A DNA stretch of 64,000 nucleotides. It comes from Sarcocystis neurona. Its lineage: Eukaryota; Apicomplexa; Conoidasida; Eucoccidiorida; Sarcocystidae. A program made the translations under genes and the position numbers. Shown here piece by piece: positions 1 to 10,900 of this stretch. The stretch lies in NCBI GenBank assembly GCA_000727475.1, contig KL647293.1, positions 3,725,056 through 3,789,055 of the forward strand, written 5' to 3'. The number at the start of each line of letters is the position of its first letter. Positions within the stretch are counted from its first letter, which is position 1. The notes beneath the pieces are model-generated. The model did no database searches, had not been told where the DNA came from, and worked only from the letters and a program-made list of their open reading frames with translations.

Positions 1-1239
1 CGTGTATGCCGGTGTGTAGTACCGCGTATGCAAATATGCGTAGCGTAGAGTTATACGCGCTTCCTTTTGCGCTTTATCGTGCTCTAGTTCCGCGTTTAGG
101 AGCAAGCTGCCCACTCAGCAACTCCAGGGCTTTCGTTGGCGAAACTGTGAGCTGTGAAAAAGGGAACTTTGCGCCGCCACTACGTTGTTATTACGCTCCA
201 TGTCCTGGCTGATGTTGCTTCTTTCTAAATCGAATGGAAAGTCGCGAACCCCTGCCAAATGGATGTGTCCCCTAGACTTCGAAGACAACGGCGAGGTCGT
301 GACTTGGGAGAAAAGTGAGAGTTCACGCTGAGAAGGCGCAGTTTGCCTCCTTTTTCTGTCGGTTCGGTCCTGAAATTTGGCGAGCAGTCTTGCTCGTAGC
401 AAATAGGATGTACACGCTACAGGACACGACGTGTTTACCCCCTTGGTTCGGGTCCATTCAAGCCTGCGGCTTGACTTTGCATAACAGAAACACAACTCCT
501 TCGTGGGAAGCTGGCTGAGTAGCCGTCATTCGGGCGTTAATGGGTAGTCTCTCTTTCGTGGGCACCCTACGAAGGAGAAGAGTGAAGTGTCAAGAATGGT
601 GGAAATCCTGGAGCTATCCGAGACAGGTTAAAGTATTGAAACCAGTAGTTCCGCAACCACTATCAACTCACCCTCCGTAACGAGCCTGTAACAACACGTT
701 CTAGGCGGCTACCGTATAGTCGATAAGCTCACTAGATACGCAAAGTGGTGGAACAGGCCTACAGACTACTGTTCGTTCTGTATTTTGTATGTGTAGCGGC
801 TCACGATGGCAGCGAGGCGAACAATCGGACACGAAAAAGAAGCTTTAATAGCAAGTTCTGCCTCCTCTTCGTAACCAGTTAGCAAAGTCGCGTTTTCGAC
901 CACCACGTGGATTTTCAACGTGCGTACAAGCCTCCAGTGGTTCACCCAGTGTAAATATGTATGCACAGAGATACACGTTCATCTATATTCGAACGTGTGC
1001 CTATAAAAGCTTCCTTTCGGGCGCTCGCTCTGGCGTTGACATCGCAGAAGAAATTGCTTTTACGTGTCGCGTTCTACGTAACAGTGAACGCAGACAAATC
1101 ATATCGGTTCAGACGCATATGTGTATGTTGTCGTCTGTCTACTTCTGTTGTTTGGGGTGCAATGCCAGTCACCGTGGGTGCTCTTGAGAAGCCGTGCAGA
1201 TTGTCCTACCACTTCAGTTTTGTACTTCACGTACTGCAG
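1..1239. other. No supported gene
   Basis: I see no supportable gene. Short open frames occur on both strands, but none has a convincing start, composition or splice context. Any upstream exon and signal peptide of the oocyst-wall-like remnant that follows should lie here. A short hydrophobic frame begins near 1119, but its reading frame does not lead into the downstream coding frame. Confidence 0.4.
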
Positions 1240-3241
1240 ACCTGGAGGTGAAACCTATAGTTTCTGCTGCGCTGGACTTGGTGGAGAAGAAAAGCTCTCA
1301 AAAAACTGTGAACGACTTTCCGTTACGTCCTTCAAAGGATTCCTGGGCGTCGACGGCTCTAAGGCCTTTAGGCGATCGGATGGGTGCTCTGAGAGGCGAC
1401 AGAGAATTGCCACGCGGAACTTTTCGAAAACTGGGATGGCGGTCAGAAGGAAACAATCACCAGGACAAGTACGAAGACAGCAGGTCTACTACGAAATGCA
1501 GGAAAATGTATGGCGCCTGCAAGGGCGATAAGAAGAACCAAAGTCTCTCGTTGGCACGGAAAGATGATGGGTCGGAAAAAGTTATTTACGATTCCCCTTT
1601 CAGTAAGATAGTGCGGAAAAGAATTGACGTCGAACCATCGAAACCACCGAGCAAAAAGTCTCCTCCAACAGACGGAGGTCTCTGTTATCGAGAGTTTTTC
1701 GCAGATAAAATTCTGCTATGTCCGCCCGGCTTCGACCCGTCTACGGACACGGAAATTTGTTCCAAGTCAACAGATCCTGACGTGTACTGTCCTTCTGTAA
1801 GTCGAGCGCGTTAGCGACAGAGATCGCAAGATTCGCACTCACCGTCTGGTTCGCCTGGGTGAAAATAGGAAGGCGCAGCGCATTTGAATGCCCCTAGAAA
1901 GCACCAAATGTTCTCGGTAATTGCCACTTCTTCATTTGTGTGTGAAGGGCGCACTAGGAACTATACCTTGTTTAGAAAATGTCTCCACACTATGCACCTC
2001 CATTTTATGGGTGTAAACGGCGAGGTGATCTATGCAGCACATTGTGCGTCCGCTTAGACGTTCGAGAACACTGTATATATATACATATATATATATATAT
2101 ATGTATTTTGCGCCAAACCTCCTGCTGCTGTAGCCCTGAATCATCTTGTCGACGTGTCTACGTAGAGGTGCAGAGGAAGGGGGAAAGAGTGACGTGTCTG
2201 CGCAAAAGGACACATTTTTTTTGTCTGTTTCTTTGAAGGTGCGAACATGAAAGCCTTTCTTTTATTCGTTATATCTCTGATGTTTCGCGTTCACCGGTAC
2301 TCTAGGAACATAGTTGTTGTGTACTGGATTCAACTGCGTGTACATTCTCCTCGAGTATGGTACAGCTCAAGTATTGCTTCCGCAGAAGATTTAAGTGTAA
2401 GCTAACGTGCCGGTAAACACACGCGTAATTGCATTGGAGCCTCCAACCCCTGAATAATGCAGAAGGTTGTACTGAAACAAGGGCATCCACGGTTACGGTA
2501 TTTGCTTCGATACCTGAAAGGCGATCACGCATCGTATCCCTACCAAGAACAACACACTTTCAAGTAGTGCATGTGTGACAAATTTTCGTCGGATGTCCAG
2601 AGTATTGTTCTTTACAACAAGGGCATTAGCATAATCGAGTGACTGATATGCACGGCGCCTTACTAGGTTATTTGCTAATCTTGCTGAAGGCGCATTTTTT
2701 AGCAGTGTAAGTTCCCGAGAACAACACAAGGTTTCTTACGGTCTTTATGATGACACTGAAAATCACGTCACTATATTTTGTCGCGCGTGCACTTCCTCCT
2801 CAGTACACGTTTCATAGTCTTCAGATATATCCTTAACAGTTACAAGTCGAAGTAGAACGCTCCCTGCGTGTTTCTTCTTTTACAGGGCTTCGCGCCTCTG
2901 CCGGACGGAAACTGCGTTAAATTAGTGTTCACCCGGACGAGCTGACAGCCAGGGCGGAGAAGCCTGATTGTACCGTCAGCTACGAAAACGACTTCAGTTT
3001 GGGGGCCGCTACCATCGTTCCACGTCTTCAGTAAAGCGCAAATTTCGACCCACTAAACATAATTCTTCATAGAAGGAACAGCTTGTCGCAGTGTGTGCCT
3101 TTTGCGCCTGAGGATAAATACTGCCCAGACCTTAAGGCGTTCCCTGACCGAAAACGCCTGTCCTATCATACGTCGCAGCCCGTCGGTAAACCAGTGACTA
3201 ATTTTGTCGATTCGTTAGTCAAAGTATTATCCGCGCAGTAG
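1240..3241 (+). pseudogene. Oocyst-wall-protein-like (COWP-type Cys-rich) gene remnant
   Basis: Two coding blocks are visible. The first runs to 1796 and ends in a Cys-rich stretch with the signature CPPGF, a Cys 9 residues later, then C-P-S. A donor (GTAAGT) at 1797 and a pyrimidine-rich acceptor ending at 2885 join it in phase to GFAPLPDGNC, recreating the CPxGF...C spacing typical of coccidian and Cryptosporidium oocyst wall proteins (type I repeats). Those proteins are secreted and cross-linked into the oocyst wall; that is family knowledge. The second block changes frame near 2915-2939, then reads KPDC, hits TAA at 3032, and continues in the same frame through QCVPFAPEDKYCPD to TAG at 3239. 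One frameshift plus one internal stop make it look broken, unless the sequence has errors or an unseen micro-intron exists. No ATG or signal peptide is found in frame. The basic linker before the Cys block is unrecognised. A lone Cys-rich secreted protein of another family is the alternative. Confidence 0.5.
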
Positions 3242-5456
3242 CTGCCGTCGCGGTGGACCCTTCAGTTTTAAGGCGAAAACATATATGAGGTCACCTGTGC
3301 TTCTGCCACACCTGATATTTCTTTTTATATACGCCGCAGCGTGACAGCATGCAGGTTTAGCCGGTTATGCGGCTTGTAGCTGACGTGACACGCGTGGCGT
3401 GTCCGTCCGACTTGCGTACATTGAGCATGATATTCCTGTATTGACCGCCGCACGCCTGTGGGTACCCATATTCTAGCAAACTGGAGCAACAAGTGAACGA
3501 CATGATCTTCCAGCACGTCGAATTGTCTGGTGCAGGCACACTGGGAAGAACCGGGTAAACGGCTTATTTTACTCGCTATAAGCGCCCTTGTAGCTGCAAA
3601 CGTCACAGCAAGGGTGGCTTGCCTGACTGACTCTCTGCTCTGTGTCTTACGCGTCAAATCTGCTTACGCGGTACCCACTGGACGGCCGATCAGATTACAC
3701 CTCAGTACCTGTTTTTTGCGACATAGTTCTGGAGGATCTGTTCAGACACAGTTTTGTTCAAGCATGCTTTCAAGCGCGCGCTCCTGTTGAGTCTTGGGTG
3801 GAAATTCTACTATAGTGTTGAAAGTACGTACAGGCAGACCCGCCGCCAGGTGCTTGTGCTGGAGTGTTTGTTCGAAGTAAGTACCTTCAAACATGCGCTC
3901 AAGCGCGTGGCCTTGTTCAGTCTTGAAAGGAAGCTCTATTACAGTGTTGAAAGAATGTACGCATCCTGCTTAGACACAGTGTTGAAAGAATGTACGCATC
4001 CTGCTTAGACACAATCTCACATCTCCCCACAACAGAGATGCAAAGTCACCCTGTTGTGGAGGGCTGTGCAGAACTAAAGGTGCGCGTCACGTCATCTGCT
4101 AAACGTCATCTGCTAAGACGTCATCCGCGCCCTCGCCGCCGTACTACTTTACTTTGGTTCAGATTGAAGGGAGACACTTGTGCGGACACCTGTGCAGTTC
4201 AACAGGCTTACCAGCGATGCAGAAACGACATCTCTTGTGCCGCGCAGGGGTCTCTGCCTATGCATACCTGTACCTAAAGCTTTGATGACTGAAGGTGTTC
4301 CGGTCCGTCCCACTATTACTTAACGCAACTTTTGTTCTGCGCAATCCGCTTGGACCACGAAATAGTGAAGGAGGAAGCTGTCCTCATTGCGCGAAATTCA
4401 GTTAGGTGCTTTATCTTACGCAAAGCAAATGTCCAGGTAACAGCCTGGAGACCACGTGAAGTAGCCGCACGCACTGTTGCACGACACACGTCCACCGTTT
4501 GACTGCTATGGGGCTCGCGTGTGCACTCAAGCTCTTCAAGATCAAGTGTCTTCTCTGAAGTCCACCAATTCAACAAACCGCTTTAGGCCGGGCGTCGGGG
4601 ACGAAGAGAGGGACCCTCCACAGCGTCACATACGCAGCGGAGGTGTACATACACGTGTGTATATATATATTAACTTTTATATATACACGCATGTGCTCAT
4701 CTATACTCTTGGATACGTGTGTGCTACATGTGTGTCCACTATTACGTACGAAGATTGACATTTGTGGCTCTCACTGTGTATCTGCGCCTGAAAACCCGCC
4801 TCCGGTGTAGTTTCTCTGGGTGCCCAGGGTGGCGGAAGTACCACCCACGCCGCGTGACTTGTTGCGGTGGGCCTCCATTAATGTTTCGTAACAATATTTC
4901 CTTTATACCAATTTGACGCGTCATCTGAGGATAAATGGCACAGGAAGCATGCATTTTTTTTCTCGGACACACATATATTGCCTACCCTTAAAATACACTT
5001 TTGTTTACATGTATACAAATGTAAATGTATTGTACGTAGGTCTGTTATGCAACTGAGGTTGCGGCTACGAGGAAGTGCGCTCTACCGGATGCGTATTCTT
5101 ATGTGTGTATTCGTATGAACTGCGTATGCGTATCTGCCTTTCCACAATGCTCCCACCACTTTACGGAGTGCCCTGCCTCATAGTCATGTGGTACTCGGTC
5201 TGTCCGCATTGGCAACTCCTGCACATTAGCAGATCTACCTGGTTCAGGTACTTGGACACTCATGTCTGTCATAATGAGAAGTGTCAATATTAGAAGTGTG
5301 TGTGAGAAAATGCGGCTTGCTACGCAGAGAAAAAAATCCGGGGCAGCCACCCTGCCTTGGGAGTGCTGAGTGCAGTGGAAATGCCGTCTTCTCGGTATCC
5401 GCCTGATTTCACCCTCTGCGTAATTGTGTTCGCCAGCTTCTCGCTTTCTTCCACAG
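3242..5456. other. Intergenic, short tandem duplications
   Basis: No gene is supported. The stretch holds a degenerate ~75-bp duplication (about 3757-3960), an exact 35-bp tandem repeat (3941-4010), a short triple repeat of a CGTCATCTGCTAA-like unit near 4087-4130, and TA-rich microsatellite at 4660-4690. A Cys-bearing minus-strand frame at 3357-3539 has no start codon or clear splice sites. Confidence 0.4.
3941..4010. repeat. Exact 35-bp direct tandem repeat (2 copies)
   Basis: Positions 3941-3975 and 3976-4010 are identical, each starting ACAGTGTTGAAAG and ending CTGCTTAGAC. They lie at the end of an older, diverged ~75-bp duplication (about 3757-3836 and 3880-3960), so the region duplicated at least twice. 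Confidence 0.9.
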
Positions 5457-5686
5457 GCTCCAGCTGCCTGCGTGTCCGACGCGAAATTTTACGGTGCCCG
5501 TTGCTTTCTTGCGTTCCGGTCGCAAGCAGTGGCGCGCGGGCCGCCGACAAGCCAGCCAAAAGACAAAGAGCCGCACGGAGGCTAGCGCGAAGTGGAGCAG
5601 GGATATTCGCGTTGTGTTTAATAATAGCAACGCGGCTTCCGAACCCTACAGAGTACGGCACTCAGTCGCAAGAGAGTCGATGCAAA
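5457..5686 (+). CDS. Candidate internal exon, unknown protein
   Basis: A strong acceptor (long pyrimidine tract then CACAG at 5452-5456) opens a stop-free frame that ends at a donor-like GTACCG at 5687. The peptide is Arg/Ala-rich and begins SSCLRVRREILRC. Third codon positions are GC-rich through much of the exon. I do not recognise the product and found no partner exon. The opposite strand is also open, with a hydrophobic Ala/Leu stretch that could pass for a signal peptide but lacks ATG, so the strand is not certain. Confidence 0.2.
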
Positions 5687-7938
5687 GTACCGCGCCCAGA
5701 GGACGCTGCTGTGCATCGCGGCTGCGCACCACTTCTGTTTTCTGCGTGAAGCCTGTCTGAGCGCGCCTTGTTGGCGATGACTCGCAGCTCCGCCGTCTCC
5801 GGTTAATTCCCTTCAGATGCGGAATAGCCCTTCAAAGAGTAGCAGGAAGGGAAAAATTTGTCAAGAGGAGGTGTTGTTTAGGTATGATTATGCGGGTGTT
5901 GACAATACCGGAAATTTCACGCGCTAGCTGTACCGCTTCGATAGTCGATATGTTTACGGTCGGGGCTCAGTGACACGATATCACTATTAATCACCTGCAG
6001 GTGTATAGACGTCTTGTTCTCTGTTTTTACCGCCATGTTTGGAGGCGAGTGACTCGTATCTCTTTCGTATCCGTCTGTTGACTCGTATATCTTTCCTATC
6101 CGTCTGTTTGAGCCGCGCTTCTGCTTCCACTGAGGTACTGGTAGCTTTTCACCCGTCCCAACACATCTTCACCGGGTGCGTCCCGAAACATGAAGGCCTG
6201 CAGATCTCTACATATGCAGCCGGCTTGGGTAAACATTCCCTTGTCTTTCTCTCCGACTGCTGTGTCGTCTTCCTTCCGTCACTTCGCCTTTCTAGAACTT
6301 GAGCTCGCTTGCCGCATCAACTGGTGCCCGTTTCTTTCGTCCTCTGTACAACTATTTGATTTTGTATACCGGTATATTGTCGCTTGTTGGCACAGTAAAC
6401 AGGGCAAGATGTTATGTGGTTTGAAGAAGTCGTACGTTTCACAGCGTCACCGCCACGTGTCGAGGCAATCAAGTGCCTTTGCTTCTGGACGTTGTACCAG
6501 TTTTTCAGGCTGATACGGGACGTACTCATCAGTAAACTCCAAAAACCGTCATGACTCCGTCCATCCCTCCCTGTTTCTTCCATCGCCTCTCCAGACTTCA
6601 TGTCTTCTCTACAGCCCCCCACCCGTGTTTCCACGTGCAGCGTGTCCTGCTTTCCTCTTTCTCACCGACTCTAATTCTCCTGGAGTTCGCCCTCTATCCT
6701 ACTGTGTCATGCTCTACCTCCTGCAAATTGTCATTCACTGTCGCTTCTTCGCGCTACGCGCCGCTGATTAGGCAGCCGTTACTTTTCCCGTTAAACTGTG
6801 TACTTGATGCACGGGTGTAATGGAGGCACGAAACCTTCCTCCTCTCCTCTATCTTGTTTCACCACCTTGTCTTCGCTGCTCATCGTCAGGAATCTGGTTT
6901 CGTCTTCTTTCAGCATGTGAACATGTACTAAAGTGATACGGTAACAGTAGTAGTTCGTTTGACAGCGTAGAGACCTGCTGAGGTTGTGGAACAGTTTTTC
7001 CCCTCCGCCCGAAACATCAGTATCCAGAAAGGCATCGGTGACAACGCCATTTACGTCGGGGTGTTCCGGTTATCCACAGGAGGTGAGATAGCTGTAACGC
7101 GAATGTACACACAGGTAGACACTAGTACAGGTCGTCGAACGTTGCCGGGTAGGGACACTACGAAGTACGTTTACTAACGGTGAAAGAGCGCCTTTGTTAT
7201 ATCCTGCACGCGTCTAGAGCGGAACATGTGTTACAGAACGGAACACGTATTTTCATTTGTGAGAGATTGAAGGCAGTGTGATTCTTGTGAAATACGAGCA
7301 GTGATACACTGCATAATTCAACGCAGCGCAAGTTGATGAAAAATTAGTTTCGTCTGGGCCTTAGCAGCAGGATTTGAAGAGTCACCTGCTGCATTCTGAG
7401 GAACTCTACCCGCACAACGTCTGCAAACGTGCGTACTCCTGCGGTCCTTCTCTGTCGCGTATCGCGTACCCTTTTCCGTTGTTTCTACGTCGCCGCTCTC
7501 CGTCTATTTTTTTGGCACGCACGCGTGGAACTCCTCTGCTTAGTAGTTCTTACGATTGTGTTCTACGCCTTCTTCGTATGTGCCCCTTCTTGCGAGGCTA
7601 CTGATATAAACAGTACGGCTTTTACTGTGGAGTGCATCTTTTTTTTGTGTGTGGACACCGAAAGTGTCCGCAACTATCCTTCCCCTCCTTTTACTTGGAC
7701 AGCTGCCCGCGTCTGCGTCCTCTTACCGATTGTATCCCTCGACGAACAGCAGCCTCCGGGGCATTTCCACGTTTGTTTTGCCCCCTCCTTCGTTTTCCCT
7801 ACCTTTCCGTCTTCTCCTTCTTCTCCCTTCCTCCGTGTCCTGCATCCCCACTTTTTCTAGTTCTGCACTGTCTTCTGATTAAAACTCGTTCCTGTCTTGT
7901 CTTCCCCTCTTTTCACCAAATGTGTTGTCCCTGTTTCC
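5687..7938. other. Intergenic and pyrimidine-rich leader of the downstream gene
   Basis: Two near-identical 29-bp units lie at 6051-6079 and 6080-6108. From about 6540, and especially 7440-7938, the + strand is C/T-rich in the manner of coccidian 5' leaders. I interpret 7440-7938 as the promoter and 5'UTR of the gene starting at 7939. A frame open from 7429 to 7860 is a by-product of that skewed composition. One small candidate exon (6995-7082) is listed separately. Confidence 0.4.
6995..7082 (+). CDS. Candidate short internal exon
   Basis: An acceptor-like GGAACAG precedes a clean frame beginning FFPSARNISIQKG and running to STGG, where a good donor (GTGAGA) sits at 7083. Codon use looks coding, with many C-ending codons. 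The acceptor lacks a strong pyrimidine tract and no neighbouring exon was found, so this rests on local signals only. Product unrecognised. Confidence 0.2.
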
Positions 7939-10900
7939 ATGATAGGCGCGCACATATCCCCTGGAGGGCTGCATAGCCCCTCGGATGGGGTAGATGCAGG
8001 CGCTGTGTGTGTGTCGTTTTCCGCTCGCTATTCTCAACGCCAGACTTCATCGTCTTCTCCTTTTCTCTCACCCGAAAACTGTCTCAAACTTTTCACTTCG
8101 CGTAGTCTTGCTGCTACTGCTGCAGCGATATCACCTTCTCCACCGCATGCTGCGGACCAGTCTGGGGAGGCTCTTGCGCCGCATTCTGCATACACGCGAT
8201 CTGCTATTAATTATTCTGTGGAACCTTCTGCTGCATATGCTTTTCCATACGCCTGTGCAAGCGACTTCCCTGTGACGCCGTCACGACGGCACGAGCAGGT
8301 ATCACCAGACGCCGTAAAGGAGGGTCGATACGCAGAATACCCGCAACAGCAACAGCAGCTGCTGCACCAGCAGGAGCAGCAGTGGCACCGCTTACAACGG
8401 CAGCAGCTTGGGGAGTCGCAGCATCGGTTGCAGCAGCGGCCGCAAGAACAGCAGCAGCCACAAGGAGTTAACTACTGTTTCGATAGTTATCCTGCAGATG
8501 CGTTGACGTGGAAGGGACGTTCAGGAATACGCAGTGGCCTTACGCCGGTGAGACGGGGACGCTCGAAGACAGGTGCCGCACATTCTCCTCCCGTTTCTGG
8601 CCTCGTTACAGAACATCAGGACGCGGACAACGATCCTCAAAAAGAAAGGCTTCCACATGCTGCGAAAGACGTTTCTTGTGGGAAGTTTGAGCAACAGCAA
8701 CAGCCCTCATCACAGCAACAGCGCCTGTCACATCAGCAGCGTCAAGTCAAGGAACGTCTTCGTCGTCCGTTGCAGCAGCACCAGCAATTGCAGCAGCAGC
8801 CGCAACAACAACAAACGGTGGAGGAGCAGCAGCTGGGACAGAACGCGCAGGAGCAACACCGACACGGTGAGCGCGGTGTGCAGCCGCAGCAGCAACAAAG
8901 GGTGGAGCAGAATAGCGACGGAAAGACTGAGGGGCAGGAACAGGGGGCACAGGATAGCGACGGAGCTTCTTCTCATGTGGAGCACGGCTCCGCTGACGGT
9001 ATTATGTCGCGTTTTGAGCCGGTGTACGTACAGCGGAACGTTGCGGGCGCAGCTGCCGCTCCCATTGTTTCCCCTGCTGGCACGTCCATCCGTCCTGCTG
9101 CTGTGGATACTAGCTACAACAAGCTACGCGGAGCAGCCGCTGCAGCAGGACTTCCCTCAGTGAAACCTCCTCGTCTTTCGCTTGCAGCATCAGCAGCAGG
9201 AACTGCGAAGACAGCAGCAGCAGCACGTGCAGCAGCTGCAGGTGACTGCACGACAGGTCCCTTCACCACCTCTCCCTTCGGCGGGCGAGGCCCCCCGCTC
9301 AAGCCGGCGCTGCGACCACCTTGGAACTCCCAGCAGCAGCAGCAACAGCAGCAGCAACTTCCGCAGCAGCAAGTATCCCAACGGGAGGAACGGCAGCATC
9401 TGCAACAACAGGACGATTTGTGGGTGAATTCCGAACTGCGCGACGGCTGCAGTGGAGCGGCTGGACGAGAGTCGGTTCCTGACTTGAATAATACGCGGAC
9501 GTTTCAGCGACTGCTGCGTTCCTTTCCGCCGCCTCCTCCTCCTCCTTGTCCTCCGATTAGTCGTCAGCGGCGTCAGCAGCCTGGCGCTTGCCGAGCCCCT
9601 CGTGCTGCTCCTACTACCGGTTCTGTTGCTGCTTGTTCTTCCGGTCCGGACGTGGATGCAGGGCTGCAGCAGAAGCCTCCGCCAGTGCGGCGGTATCTGT
9701 GGCACGACAAGAGGGTGCTGGAGCAACTCGGCTTGCCCCTGTCTCGGGCAGAGTTGTTCAGATATGCGAAAGGGCTGGAGGAAATGTACGCGTCCGAGTG
9801 TACGTGTTTGCTGCAGCGGAGATCGGCTGCTGCCGCTGCGCTGTCACGACCGCCTCGTGGACAAACGGCTGCGGCCAATGGCGTCGATGCTGTTGCTGTG
9901 CCGCGATGGATGCTGGACTACGGCGTCCATGACCCCGCTCTCGATAAGGAGGGAGGTCGAGAAGCAACATCGACACGCCGCGGCAAAACGAGGGCTGCCG
10001 CCACCAGACCAGCAGCAGCGGGGGCAGCAGCTGCGCCAGCGCCAGGAAAAGCACCACCAACCAGAGGGATGAGATCAGCAGACGGGAGAGGAAAACGCGC
10101 AGAACCAACGCCGCAGTATTACGATGGCGCAGGGGACTACTTCTATCTGTACCCAGCAGCCGAAGGTTCCTCTGGGGCTGGCGCACATTCTCCGCTAGCA
10201 GCAGACACTGAGCAGCAAAGAAGATTTCGGGCTGCCGTTGCTGCTCTCCCTGCTTGGGAGAAAGATTCTTCTCCGTTTCTTCCCTCCGAGGAGTTGCGCA
10301 GCGGAACAGGAGCAGCTCATCTTAACGTCTCTCCATTTGCTGCCGCGAGACGTGCATACCTCGCTCCTAGCGCGTTCAGCTGCACAGCTGCTGCTCCTCA
10401 AGGTGACTGCCGCTATTACCCAAGAGACAGATTTTGCAGCGTGTCTTACTCGCCTTGGCCTCCTGGGTCTTTCCCAGTTGGTGCTCCTGCGGCTCCACTG
10501 TCTTCTCCCTCGCGTCCCTCTGTGCCTGCCCCCTCCTCTTCTTCTCGTCCTCCTCCTGCCATTCATTTTTGTCAGGGGCTTGATACAACAGGAGCAGAGG
10601 CGGCGCCACCTGTGCGCCACATCTGCAGCTGCTGTAGTGCGGCGGCACGTCCGCCGTACTGCCTCTGCTGTGGCCACCGTATTGCGCCTGCTGCTGCCGG
10701 TTACCCTATGCCTGCTGATGCTGCTGTCACTGCTCCGCTCCCACGTCCAGGAGGGCGTGGACCCGTTTCTCCAGTGCAAGCAGGGCAAGAGCTGCAGCAG
10801 TCAAAGGAAGACGCCGAGGACTCTTTTTTTCAACGGTCGCGCAATGCTTCGCAGACCTCTTCGTCTTCTGCGCAGACGACCTTCTCTGCTAGTACATCCG

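Noticed and set aside
7429..7860. 143-codon + frame before the large gene
   Set aside because: Pyrimidine-skewed leader DNA, no ATG start, and Phe/Leu/Pro/Ser composition expected from C/T-rich sequence.
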